From assembly GCF_029968015.1 (NCBI RefSeq), contig NZ_JASCIS010000027.1, positions 42,416 through 106,415 on the forward strand: a DNA stretch of 64,000 nt, given 5' to 3'. Origin of the DNA: Streptomyces luteolus. Its GTDB lineage: Bacteria > Actinomycetota > Actinomycetes > Streptomycetales > Streptomycetaceae. The position numbers and the translations under genes were made by a program. Shown here in pieces: positions 26,125-35,998 of this stretch (position 1 is the stretch's first letter; each line of letters begins with the position of its first letter). The notes under the pieces are model-generated. The model ran no database searches, was not told the origin of the DNA, and saw nothing but the letters and a program-made list of their open reading frames with translations.

Positions 26125-27022
26125 CCATCACCCCGGAGACGAACTGCCGCTGGAAGGCGAAGAACACGGCGAGCGGGATCACCATCGACAGGAACGCGCC
26201 CGGCGCGAGGATCGAGACGTTGTCGCCGAAGTGCCGCACCTGCTGCTGGAGCGCGACCGTGATCGGCGGGTTCTTGGAGTCGGCGAAGATCAGCGCGACC
26301 AGCATGTCGTTCCACACCCACAGGAACTGGAAGATGCCGAGCGAGGCGATCGCGGGCCCGCCGAGCGGCATCACCACCCGGAAGAACAGCCCCAGTTCAC
26401 CCGCGCCGTCGAGCCGGGCCGCCTCCAGGAGCTCCCTCGGGATCTCCGCGAAGAAGTTCCGGAGCAGGAAGATCGCGAACGGCAGGCCGAAGGCCACATG
26501 GAAGAGGATCACGCCGAGCGTCGTCTCGAAGATCCCGATGGTCCCGAAGAGCTGGGACACCGGAAGCAGCGCCACCTGCACCGGCACCACGAGCAGCCCC
26601 ACGACCCCGAGGAACCACCAGTCACGCCCCGGGAACTCCATCCACGCGAAGGCGTACCCGGCGAGCGAGCCGATCACCACCACGAGCAGCGTCGCCGGGA
26701 CCGTGATCGCCACCGTGGAGAGCAGCGAGTTGGTGATCGTCTCGTCCCGCAGCAGGTGGGTGTAGTTCTCGACGGTGATCTGCGAGGGGATCGTGAACAC
26801 CTCCCACCAGCCGCTCGCGCTGATGTCGGCGGGTTCACGCAGCGAGGAGAGCGCGAGACCGATCGTCGGCACGAGCCACAGCAGGCCCACGACCAGGAGG
26901 AACACCCGCATCAGGCCGCCGCTGAGCGCCCCGGTGATCCGGGAGGCGGCGGACCGCTCGGCCTTCACGGTGGCCTCGGTCTCCGTCGCGGGCCCAGCCT
27001 TCACCGCACCCTCGGTGCTCAT
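26108..27022 (-). CDS. Sugar ABC transporter permease, MalG type (CUT1)
   Basis: A protein of 304 aa from ATG 27022, with GGGAGG 8 nt upstream and an ATGA overlap with the MalF-type gene; open frame upstream belongs to that gene. Six membrane segments are evident, the first at about 38-57 (LMRVFLLVVGLLWLVPTIGLALS). The EAA loop that contacts the ATPase is EIPRELLEAARLDGAGE with RVVMPLGGPAIASLG (about 195-230). It forms the inner-membrane pore with the upstream permease. No ATPase gene is nearby; in Streptomyces such transporters commonly share the ATPase MsiK. Sugar unknown. Confidence 0.9.
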   Translation of the reverse strand: MSTEGAVKAGPATETEATVKAERSAASRITGALSGGLMRVFLLVVGLLWLVPTIGLALSSLREPADISASGWWEVFTIPSQITVENYTHLLRDETITNSLLSTVAITVPATLLVVVIGSLAGYAFAWMEFPGRDWWFLGVVGLLVVPVQVALLPVSQLFGTIGIFETTLGVILFHVAFGLPFAIFLLRNFFAEIPRELLEAARLDGAGELGLFFRVVMPLGGPAIASLGIFQFLWVWNDMLVALIFADSKNPPITVALQQQVRHFGDNVSILAPGAFLSMVIPLAVFFAFQRQFVSGVMAGAVK

Positions 27023-28395
27023 CGCCGCACCTCCCTGCGCAGTCGCCGTACGTTGAAGGCCATCACCGGGACGACCAGGAGGAACAGCAGCACCGCGATG
27101 GCGCTGGCGACGCCGGAGTCGCGGTCCACGAAGGAGTTGTAGAGCTGCAGCGCGAGGACGTTGGCGTCGTCGCGGACGTCGCCCGGCGCGATGATGAAGA
27201 CCAGGTCGAAGATCTTCAGGACGTTGATCATCAGGGTCACCAGGACCACCGCGAGCACCGGCGCGAGCAGCGGCACCGTCACCCGGCGGAACACCTGCCA
27301 CTCGTTGGCTCCGTCCACCCGCGCCGCCTCCAGGAGCTCCCGCGGAATGGCCGCGAGCCCGGCGGCGATCAGCACCATGGCGAAGCCCGCCCACATCCAG
27401 ACGTACGCGAGGATCACCGACAGGGTCACGAAGTTGACCCCGATGAACGGCAGCACCTTGTCCGGGCCCAGCCAGTCCACGCCGTTGTACGGCTCTCTGA
27501 AGTTGCTTGCGGGCAAGCGGAGTTGGGCCCCGACGGCCTTCGCGGACAGCTCGAAGGTGCCGTCGGCGGCCGCCTTCGTGGACTCCACGACCTTGCCGTC
27601 CTTCACCGCCTCGATCGTGATGCCCGGATAGCCGGACTCGGAGGCGTCCGGGGCGTTGCGCTCGCCCACGCCCTTGCCGAGCGTGAAGTCCTGCCAGGCG
27701 GTGCCCGTGACCTTGCCGGGCTCGGCCGCGGCCGCCTCCGCCGGTGCCGCCTCGCCCGGCATCTGCTCCTTGGGCACGCCGACCAACGGCAACGCGACGG
27801 GCTCGCCCGCCGCCACCGTCGTACGCGTGATGAAACTGCCGCCGCCGCCCGGCTTCAGCGGCGACTCCTGGCCCGGATGCGCCTTCGGGAACGCCGAGGA
27901 CTCCGCGAACGAGTCGTGCACACCCACCCATACGGCGTTCAACGCGCCCCGTTCCGGGTCCTGTTCGTAGACCAGACGGAAGATGATGCCCGCGGCGAGC
28001 ATCGAGATCGCCATCGGCATGAACACGAGCAGCTTGAACGCCGTGCCCCAGCGGATCCGCTCGGTGAGCACCGCGAAGATCAGGCCGAGCGCGGTGGCGA
28101 TGGTCGGCGCGAGCACCACCCAGATCGCGTTGTTCCGGATCGCGGTGAGGATGGTGTCATCGGTGAACAGCGTGACGTAGTTGCCGAATCCGGTGAAGTC
28201 GCCGGACTTGTCGAAGAAGCTGCGGTGGACCGAGTACCCGATCGGGTAGACCACGAGCGCGCCGAGCAGCACAAGGGCGGGCAGCAGGAAGGCCGCGGCC
28301 ATGCGCTTGCGGGTGCCGGTGACGCTGCGCCCCTGGGTGCCTTTGACGCCCGTGGTGCCTGCCGCCGGGGTTCCGGCGCGTACCTCCGAGGCCAC
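27019..28395 (-). CDS. Sugar ABC transporter permease, MalF type, with large extracytoplasmic insert
   Basis: A protein of 458 aa from GTG 28395, 4 nt after the lipoprotein stop, with AAGGA as ribosome site. Typical actinobacterial MalF-type permeases are about 300-330 aa. Here about 145 extra residues (roughly 165-310) sit between membrane segments, containing GTAWQDFTLGKGVGERN and ITIEAVKDGKVVEST..ADGTFELSAK, which look like a small beta-sandwich (carboxypeptidase-regulatory-like) domain. The EAA loop IPRELLEAARVDGANEWQ follows near 367. E. coli MalF also has a large P2 loop that touches the binding protein, but its sequence is unlike this one. It works with the MalG-type permease and the lipoprotein. 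Confidence 0.88.
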   Translation of the reverse strand: MASEVRAGTPAAGTTGVKGTQGRSVTGTRKRMAAAFLLPALVLLGALVVYPIGYSVHRSFFDKSGDFTGFGNYVTLFTDDTILTAIRNNAIWVVLAPTIATALGLIFAVLTERIRWGTAFKLLVFMPMAISMLAAGIIFRLVYEQDPERGALNAVWVGVHDSFAESSAFPKAHPGQESPLKPGGGGSFITRTTVAAGEPVALPLVGVPKEQMPGEAAPAEAAAAEPGKVTGTAWQDFTLGKGVGERNAPDASESGYPGITIEAVKDGKVVESTKAAADGTFELSAKAVGAQLRLPASNFREPYNGVDWLGPDKVLPFIGVNFVTLSVILAYVWMWAGFAMVLIAAGLAAIPRELLEAARVDGANEWQVFRRVTVPLLAPVLAVVLVTLMINVLKIFDLVFIIAPGDVRDDANVLALQLYNSFVDRDSGVASAIAVLLFLLVVPVMAFNVRRLRREVRR

Positions 28396-28399
28396 CGTG

Positions 28400-29773
28400 T
28401 CAGTCCTTGTACGCCTTGGCCGCGGCGTCCTCCAGGGCTTTCTGCGTCCCCGCGACGTCCTTCGGGTTCTTCAGGAAGTCCTGCAGCGCCTTCCACTCGC
28501 CCTTGCCGGGCGTGCCGCCGAAGGCCTGCGGCGCCTGGTCGGACATGTCGAAGCGGATGTCGTCGCCCGCCGCGATCAGGGCCTTGGCGATGTCGCGCTG
28601 CACGTCGTCGGGGTACGTCGCGAAGTCGAGGTTCTTGTTCGGCGAGACGAACCCGCCCGCCTTCGCCCAGATCGCCGCCGCGTCCGGCGAGGCCAGGTAG
28701 GTGAGCAGGGCCTGGGCGCCCTCGCTGTCCTTCAGGGCGACGGCGGCGTCACCGCCGACCACGGCCGGGGACTCGGAACCGACCGCGGGAAAGGGGAACA
28801 CCTTCGCGTCCGTACCGATCTTCGCGTCCGTCTCCGCGATGGCGAGCGAGACCATGTCGCCCTCGAAGACCATGCCCGCCTTGGGCTGGTCCCCGCCGAC
28901 GAAGGTCTGCTTGACCGACTCGGGGAACTCCGTACCGAGCGCGCCCCGTTGGCCGCCCGCGACGAAGCCCTTCTCGCCGAACAGCTCACCGAGCGTGGTG
29001 AGTGCCTTCTTCACGGACGGATCGGTCCACTTGATCTCGTGCTTCGCGAGCTGGTCGTACTTCTCGGGTCCCGCCTGGGAGAGGTAGATGTTCTCGAACC
29101 AGTCGGTGAGCGTCCACGCCTCGGCACCGGCGACGGAGACCGGAGCGATGCCCGAGTCGTAGATCATCTGCGCGGTCTGCAGGAAGTCGTCCCAGGTCTT
29201 CGGCTCCTGCCCGCCGGCGTTCTTCATGACGGCGGTGTTGTACCAGACGAGCGACTTGTTGGCGGCCTTGAAGTACACCCCGTACTGCTCGCCGTCGACG
29301 GCGCCGAGCTCCTGCCAGCCCTTCGCGTAGTTCTTCTCCAGCTGCTTCTGGGCTTCGGCCCCTACCGGCTCGGCCCACTTATTGGCCACGGCCTGCTCGA
29401 TCGCGCCGACCTGCGGCAGCATCGCCACGTCCGGCGGCTCACCGCCCGCGACCTTCGACTCGAGGAAGCCGATGATCGGGTCCTGCGCCGGTACGAAGGA
29501 CACCTCGGCGCCGGTCCGCTTCTCGAATTCGTCGAGCACTCGCAGAAACACCTTGCGCTCCGCACCGCCCCACACGGCGGCGACGGACACCTTCTGGCCG
29601 TCGAGCTCAGGCAGTTTCACGGTGGGCTTCTGCGCGGCGCCGCCCTCGCCCTCGCCCTTCCCGCCACTGCCGCATCCGGCGAGCGCGAGCGCCCCCACGG
29701 CAACCAGCGCCACGGCGACTCTGCCGCCCCCAACTGCCTTACGTATACGAAGAGTTGTACGCGTTGTACGCAT
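28400..29773 (-). CDS. Extracellular sugar-binding lipoprotein (SBP family 1)
   Basis: A protein of 457 aa from ATG 29773. The signal peptide (VAVALVAVGALALAGC) ends in the lipobox LAGC with Cys34 as the lipidated residue, followed by a Gly/Glu linker. The mature part has the family-1 solute-binding look: VWGGAERKVFLRVLDEFEKRTG near 66-87, PDVAMLPQVG near 113, YFKAANKSLVWYN near 167, MVFEGDM near 305. It would capture a sugar or oligosaccharide outside the membrane and pass it to the permeases downstream. It is first in its three-gene operon, with a good promoter candidate 39 nt upstream. Ligand unknown. Confidence 0.9.
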   Translation of the reverse strand: MRTTRTTLRIRKAVGGGRVAVALVAVGALALAGCGSGGKGEGEGGAAQKPTVKLPELDGQKVSVAAVWGGAERKVFLRVLDEFEKRTGAEVSFVPAQDPIIGFLESKVAGGEPPDVAMLPQVGAIEQAVANKWAEPVGAEAQKQLEKNYAKGWQELGAVDGEQYGVYFKAANKSLVWYNTAVMKNAGGQEPKTWDDFLQTAQMIYDSGIAPVSVAGAEAWTLTDWFENIYLSQAGPEKYDQLAKHEIKWTDPSVKKALTTLGELFGEKGFVAGGQRGALGTEFPESVKQTFVGGDQPKAGMVFEGDMVSLAIAETDAKIGTDAKVFPFPAVGSESPAVVGGDAAVALKDSEGAQALLTYLASPDAAAIWAKAGGFVSPNKNLDFATYPDDVQRDIAKALIAAGDDIRFDMSDQAPQAFGGTPGKGEWKALQDFLKNPKDVAGTQKALEDAAAKAYKD

Positions 29774-29817
29774 CTCTGCCCCGTCTCGTGAACGCCGTGC
29801 GGTGCGCTGTTCGGACA

Positions 29818-29846
29818 GGTCTACGCCCGCGACCCACCTCGGGCAA
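29818..29846 (-). promoter_or_regulatory. Candidate promoter of the sugar ABC operon
   Basis: On the minus strand: TTGCCC (29846-29841), a 17-bp spacer and TAGACC (29823-29818), giving a leader of about 39 nt before ATG 29773. No clear operator palindrome is seen in the 167-bp gap. A GC-rich hairpin just after the FHA gene stop (29909-29935) probably terminates that gene. Confidence 0.5.
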
Positions 29847-29940
29847 TAGCGCCTACGAGGCGGGACGGGCGATCGTGATCGGCTCGTGACACTGCGGCGT
29901 GGTGCTTTTTACCCTCCCGCCCCTCCCCGGGGGGCTCAAA

Positions 29941-32900
29941 TCAAACCGACGCCGCCCGCTCCAACGCACTGGCGAGCAACGCCAGATCCGTCGGCCCATT
30001 CCCCAACTCCCGCACGGGCCTCCGCTCCGGCGGATCACCCATACGGTGCCACTCCAGCGGAACCGCCGTGGGACGGAGCGTCGACGTCCGCGGAATACGC
30101 CCCGTCACCCGCCCCGCCTGGAACGGAGTCTCCGCCCCGGCCGCCGTGTGCAGCCACCCGCGCCCCGGCGCCGGATCCTCGGGCGCCGCCGAAGGGGCGT
30201 CGAGCACGATCCGCAGAGTGGCCCGGCGGGCGAGCTCCGTCTCCGCCGTACGCTCCGGGCGTCCCGACGCCGCCACCAAGTGCACGCCGAGCCGGTCCCC
30301 CTCGCGCGCGACGGCCTCCAGGGCGCGGACCACCGAGCCCGCCGACGGCCGCCCGGGCGCGCCCAGGGCCGGGGCGACCAGCGCGTCCAGGTCGTCCACG
30401 ACCACCACGAGGCGTGGAAGGGGCGAATCCGGCCGGGGCTGAGCCATGGCGGACGGCTGCCCGGCACCACCGGAACCGCCCGCACCGCCCGCACCGCCCG
30501 CACCGCTCGTGCCGCGAGCGGCGCCCGCCGCTGAACGCCCTTGCGGCGGCCGCAACTTGAGGGTCGTACTCGGCGGACTGTCCAGGTCCCCGGAGCCGGA
30601 GAGGTCACCGGAGCCGGAGAGATCCCCGGAACCGGACAGATCCCCGGAACCGGACCGGTCCGCCGCGCCACCGGAGGAGCCGGGGCCGGGCCCGGCCCCG
30701 GAGCGACCTGACCCGCTCGCGGAGCGGCTGCGCTGCGGGACGAGCCGCCGCGCCACCGCTTGCTGCGTGTGCCACTCCGCGAAGTCGATCCGGCCGAGCA
30801 GCTCCGCCCGCCGCTTCAGCTCCGCCGTCAGGGCCTGCGCGAACTCCCGCATCCGTACCGGGTCGTTGGCGGCCAGATGTGCCGTCACGTGCGGCAGGTC
30901 CGTACAGACCCGCAGTCCGTCGCCGCGCTCGGTGCCCGCGCCGTCCACCAGGACCAGGCGCAGCCGGTCCGGCCGCTCCGCGGAGGCCAGGGCGGCGGCC
31001 ACGGAACGCAGCAGTTCCGTACGGCCGCTGCCCGCCGGGCCCTCCACCAGGAGGTGCGGGCCCGCCGCCACCAGGTCGGCGCAGAGCGGGCCGCGCGGGC
31101 CCGCGCCGAGCACCGCCTGGGCGCGGCCGCCCAGCGCGTCGGGGTCGTCCGCTGCCGCCGCCCACCGCGCCATCAGGGACGCGGGGGTGGCGCGGGCGAG
31201 CCCCAACTCGTCGAGCAGGCGGGCCGCTTGAGGCAGGGGCGCGGCCACGCGCGCGTGCCGCTCGCCGCCCGCGTCCGCGGGGCGCAGCGGCGCCAGAGCG
31301 CGGGCGAACCGCTCGGCCCACGCGGCGGACACGGCGTCCACCGAGGCGACGGTGCCGTGCCCGACCGGCCTGCCCTGCGACGTACGCAGCAGGCGCAGCG
31401 CGGTCGCCACGTCACCGCTCAGGAGCGCCACGGCACCACACGCGCGGAACGCGGGCGACGCCGCACAGGCCGCTTCGTACGTCGCCGTCATCGGGGACGC
31501 GGGGGAGGCGGCGGGCGTCTCGGCGAGACACAGCACATGGATACCGGCCGCCTGCCCTTCGGCGGTCAGGCGCACGGTGGCCTCCCGCAGCGCCGCCGAA
31601 CCCGGGTCCCCGTCGACGACGAGCACGGTGAGCGGGCCGGTGAACTCGCGCTGCCGTGGGGACTGCCGACCGTCCGAGGAGGTCGGGGAGGCCGGGGCGG
31701 CCGGGGCGGCGGCGCTGGTCGAGCCCGCCGGCGCCTCGGCCGTGGGGGCGTACGCCGGGGCCTCGGCCACGGAGGCGTACGCCGGGGCCGTCGAGGCTAT
31801 GGACTCCTCGGGGGCCGCCCCTTCGGGCCTGGACGCGTCCGGCGACCCCGAGTCGGCCGCACCGCCGGTGACCGGGCCGCGACCCTCCTCCTGAAGGTGC
31901 TCGTCCAGGCGGCGCAGCAGCTCACCGGCCCGGGCGGCGGCCTGCTCGCGGTCGTACGCGAAGAGCAGCCGGCAGTCCTGGCCGTGGCCGGGGCGGACGT
32001 GCGGGAGCCAGCCGAGCCAGGACCACTGCGCGGTGCGCTCCTCGACACCGCGGGCCCGGTCCGTGCTGATGAGCACGATCTCCAGGTCGGTGGGGGAGTG
32101 CAGCGCGGCGAGCTGGGCCAGCGCCGCGCGGGCGAGCCCGGCCAGGCGCGGCCGGGGCCCGGCGAGGCCGAGGGCGCCCGCCTCGCGCAGCCCGACCGTC
32201 ACGGGCACGGCCGGAAGCAGTCCGCCGTCCGGCGCCGTCCGGTCCGCCGTGCCGAGCCGCACCGCCAGTGCCTCGGGGTGCGAGGGGCCGCGCTCCCACA
32301 GCCGTGGCCCGGGGCCGAGGGCGGTCAGGAGCAGCGTGGCCGGATCGGGCCAGGCCTCCGGAACGGCAGGCTCCACGGGCGCGAGCGCCCCCGCCGGGAC
32401 GGCTTCCTCCGCCTCACGTTCGGTCCGCCCACCGGTGATGCGCCGCGCCCAGGCGCCGATCCCGCCGCGCCTGCGCACCTGCCGCGGCACGGTCGTGCCC
32501 CGCGCGGGCGTCCCGGTGCGATTCCGTTCGTACGGGTCGTGCGGGTCGTACGCGTCGTACGCCTCGTGCGCGTCGTACGCGGTGTCGTCCTCGTCGGCTC
32601 GGCCCGTCGCGTACGGCTCCGGTGAGGCGGATGCGTCAGGTGACTCGCCCCTGGCCGTACCGGATGACTCGCCCCTGCCCGTACCGGAGTTGACGCCGCC
32701 CACAGTGCCGGGTGACCCGCCGGTGGAGATCCCGCGCGCGTTGGTGGCGTCCTCCGACGAGCCGTACGCCCTCTGGCCGGACGGCGTTCCAGAGCCGTAC
32801 GCACTCTGCCCGGACGGTGTTCCGGGGCCGGACGCGCCCTGTCCTGGCGCCCGCACCGGCCCGTCCGCGCCGGAGAGGGGCGCCGACGCCCCGTACCCCC

Positions 32901-33627
32901 GGACCGCCGAACCCAGCGGGGGCTGTCCGCCGGACTCGGCCGCCACGCGCGCGGAGGGCGGGCCCGGGTCCGGCTCGGCGCCGACGCGCAGCTGGCCCTC
33001 GCCGTCCGCGAAGGCGGGGAGCGGCGGCTCGTCCCGCGCGGCGCCGAGCCGGAGCGTGGACTCGCCGACCCGCAGCAGCGCGCCCGGCGAGAGCCGCACC
33101 GGGCGGTCGGTCACCGGGCGGCCGTCGACCGACGTGCCGTTCGTCGAATTCAGGTCGGAGACCGAGACGCGGCCGTCCTCAGCGACCGTGACCGCGCAGT
33201 GCAGCCGGGAGACGTCCGGGTCGTCAAGCGGCACGTCCGCGTCGGCGGAGCGGCCGATGCTGATCCGGCCGCCGTGCAGCAGATGCACACCGCCCGCGTC
33301 CGGACCGGCGACGACATGCAGCCGGGCCGGGGCGCCCGCGGTGGACGGGGAGGGCTCGGCGGGGCCCTGCAGGGAGAGCACGGCGCCGTCGATCAAGGGG
33401 GGCTCGCCGAGCGTGGCGGTGGCGGCGTCCAGGCGGTCCGTGCCCGCGTACACCACCGCCGGGCCGTCCGGGACTCCCGCGGCCGCCGCCAGGCCCGAGG
33501 CCACGGCCGCCAGCGCGGTCCCGGTGGGCGCCGTGACCAGCACGTCACAGGCACGGGGCGGCGCGCCCTGGCCGGACTGCGGGGTCCGGCCGCCGGGCGG
33601 CCCGAGGACAGACAGCCGGATCTGCAT
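29941..33627 (-). CDS. FHA-domain / FtsK-SpoIIIE-like ATPase protein (EssC-related), Walker A Lys replaced by Arg
   Basis: A protein of 1228 aa from ATG 33627 (MQIRLSVLGPPGG); the frame stays open to 33756. The N terminus resembles the EssC-type start. An FHA domain follows near 115-190 (ISIGRSADADVPL, SRLHC, NSTNGTSVDG), which binds phosphothreonine. About 200-420 is a low-complexity Gly/Ser region. FtsK-like cores follow, with the P-loop GPAGSGRTE near 861 (Lys replaced by Arg) and LPRLVVVVDDLDAL near 1069. EccC/EssC ATPases power type VII secretion, but no ESX substrates or other T7SS genes are seen here. Divergent from two Ser/Thr kinases, so it is probably their phospho-dependent partner. 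The Arg substitution suggests weak or absent ATP hydrolysis. Confidence 0.82.
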   Translation of the reverse strand: MQIRLSVLGPPGGRTPQSGQGAPPRACDVLVTAPTGTALAAVASGLAAAAGVPDGPAVVYAGTDRLDAATATLGEPPLIDGAVLSLQGPAEPSPSTAGAPARLHVVAGPDAGGVHLLHGGRISIGRSADADVPLDDPDVSRLHCAVTVAEDGRVSVSDLNSTNGTSVDGRPVTDRPVRLSPGALLRVGESTLRLGAARDEPPLPAFADGEGQLRVGAEPDPGPPSARVAAESGGQPPLGSAVRGYGASAPLSGADGPVRAPGQGASGPGTPSGQSAYGSGTPSGQRAYGSSEDATNARGISTGGSPGTVGGVNSGTGRGESSGTARGESPDASASPEPYATGRADEDDTAYDAHEAYDAYDPHDPYERNRTGTPARGTTVPRQVRRRGGIGAWARRITGGRTEREAEEAVPAGALAPVEPAVPEAWPDPATLLLTALGPGPRLWERGPSHPEALAVRLGTADRTAPDGGLLPAVPVTVGLREAGALGLAGPRPRLAGLARAALAQLAALHSPTDLEIVLISTDRARGVEERTAQWSWLGWLPHVRPGHGQDCRLLFAYDREQAAARAGELLRRLDEHLQEEGRGPVTGGAADSGSPDASRPEGAAPEESIASTAPAYASVAEAPAYAPTAEAPAGSTSAAAPAAPASPTSSDGRQSPRQREFTGPLTVLVVDGDPGSAALREATVRLTAEGQAAGIHVLCLAETPAASPASPMTATYEAACAASPAFRACGAVALLSGDVATALRLLRTSQGRPVGHGTVASVDAVSAAWAERFARALAPLRPADAGGERHARVAAPLPQAARLLDELGLARATPASLMARWAAAADDPDALGGRAQAVLGAGPRGPLCADLVAAGPHLLVEGPAGSGRTELLRSVAAALASAERPDRLRLVLVDGAGTERGDGLRVCTDLPHVTAHLAANDPVRMREFAQALTAELKRRAELLGRIDFAEWHTQQAVARRLVPQRSRSASGSGRSGAGPGPGSSGGAADRSGSGDLSGSGDLSGSGDLSGSGDLDSPPSTTLKLRPPQGRSAAGAARGTSGAGGAGGAGGSGGAGQPSAMAQPRPDSPLPRLVVVVDDLDALVAPALGAPGRPSAGSVVRALEAVAREGDRLGVHLVAASGRPERTAETELARRATLRIVLDAPSAAPEDPAPGRGWLHTAAGAETPFQAGRVTGRIPRTSTLRPTAVPLEWHRMGDPPERRPVRELGNGPTDLALLASALERAASV
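30584..30655. repeat. 18-bp tandem repeat coding for (SGSGDL)4
   Basis: Four 18-bp units, read on the minus strand as SGSGDL, in the linker just ahead of the Walker B region of the FHA/FtsK-like protein. The first two units differ slightly from the last two. Confidence 0.85.
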
Positions 33628-34153
33628 CGCCGTCAGCGGTCCCTTCTGCGCGGGTGCCCGGCAGGAGGACGGCCCATGTGACTCCCCCCACCGAACACGG
33701 CATGGCTCCGTGCTGCTGTGCATCCTCGCACCTGGCACTGACAACACGCCCGCCACCCACCATCAAGTGATCTTGATTGGCTGGGTCTGCTCGCAAAAGT
33801 GCCTGCACAGGCCGGATGGGATCGTTGTGGACGGCCCGCCCGGACGTCCGCGGCAACCAACCACCGTGGTCGCACGTCTTCCCCTTCAGCCGCTTCCGCG
33901 GTGTACACGGAACGCACAGGAACGTGTACGAGGGTGGCACCTGGGCAGACAACGCCAGACCGGTGCCCTCCGGGCCCTACTACAGTGGATCGGCAACACT
34001 GGACGAGCACCCGCGCGCAAGCCCGCGACGAGTCGGCGACCAGCAGCACCGACCGGAACCGGTGATCAGCACCAGTGACAGCAACCGGACACCAGACCAG
34101 CAGGACCAGCAGCAGGACCAGCAGCAGGACCAGATCGACAGGGAGCGCATGAC
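33628..34153. other. 526-bp divergent regulatory region between FHA gene and pkaA
   Basis: No credible gene. It contains two dyads: ATCAAGtgatCTTGAT (33762-33777), and GTACACG..CGTGTAC with 13-nt spacing (33903-33909, 33923-33929). A -10-like TACAGT lies at 33981-33986 facing pkaA. A 12-bp direct repeat lies at 34093-34134. Such a long divergent region between an FHA protein and kinases suggests shared control. Confidence 0.5.
34093..34134 (+). repeat. GACCAGCAG-type direct repeats in the pkaA leader
   Basis: Three to four units of GACCAGCAGCAG end 20 nt before GTG 34154. They are probably in the 5' untranslated leader; the frame that would read them as DQQQ has no supported start. Confidence 0.7.
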
Positions 34154-35803
<1,650 letters not shown>

Positions 35804-35841
35804 CCGTACGAACGGCGCCACAGAGGGAACGACGGAACCGG

Positions 35842-35875
35842 AAACGGCCACCACGCGTGCGTGGTGGCCGTTTTG
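35842..35875 (+). terminator. Rho-independent terminator after pkaA
   Basis: A 15-bp inverted repeat (AAACGGCCACCACGC and its complement) with a short loop and a T run after it, 39 nt after the pkaA stop. It separates pkaA from pkaB. Confidence 0.8.
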
Positions 35876-35998
35876 CGGTCAACTCGTACGCCACCCTGGA
35901 GATTTGTCGACATCCGGAGGGTGATTTCCGCCGCGGACGTGAAGGTTGGTGACGGAGCCGCGTAGCTTTGTTGCCAACAGGAGCCCGTAGGAGCAGTT

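Noticed and set aside
29941..33627. Type VII secretion locus
   Set aside because: The FHA/FtsK protein is EssC-like, but no WXG100 substrates, EccB/D/E or mycosin genes are present and its P-loop Lys is missing.
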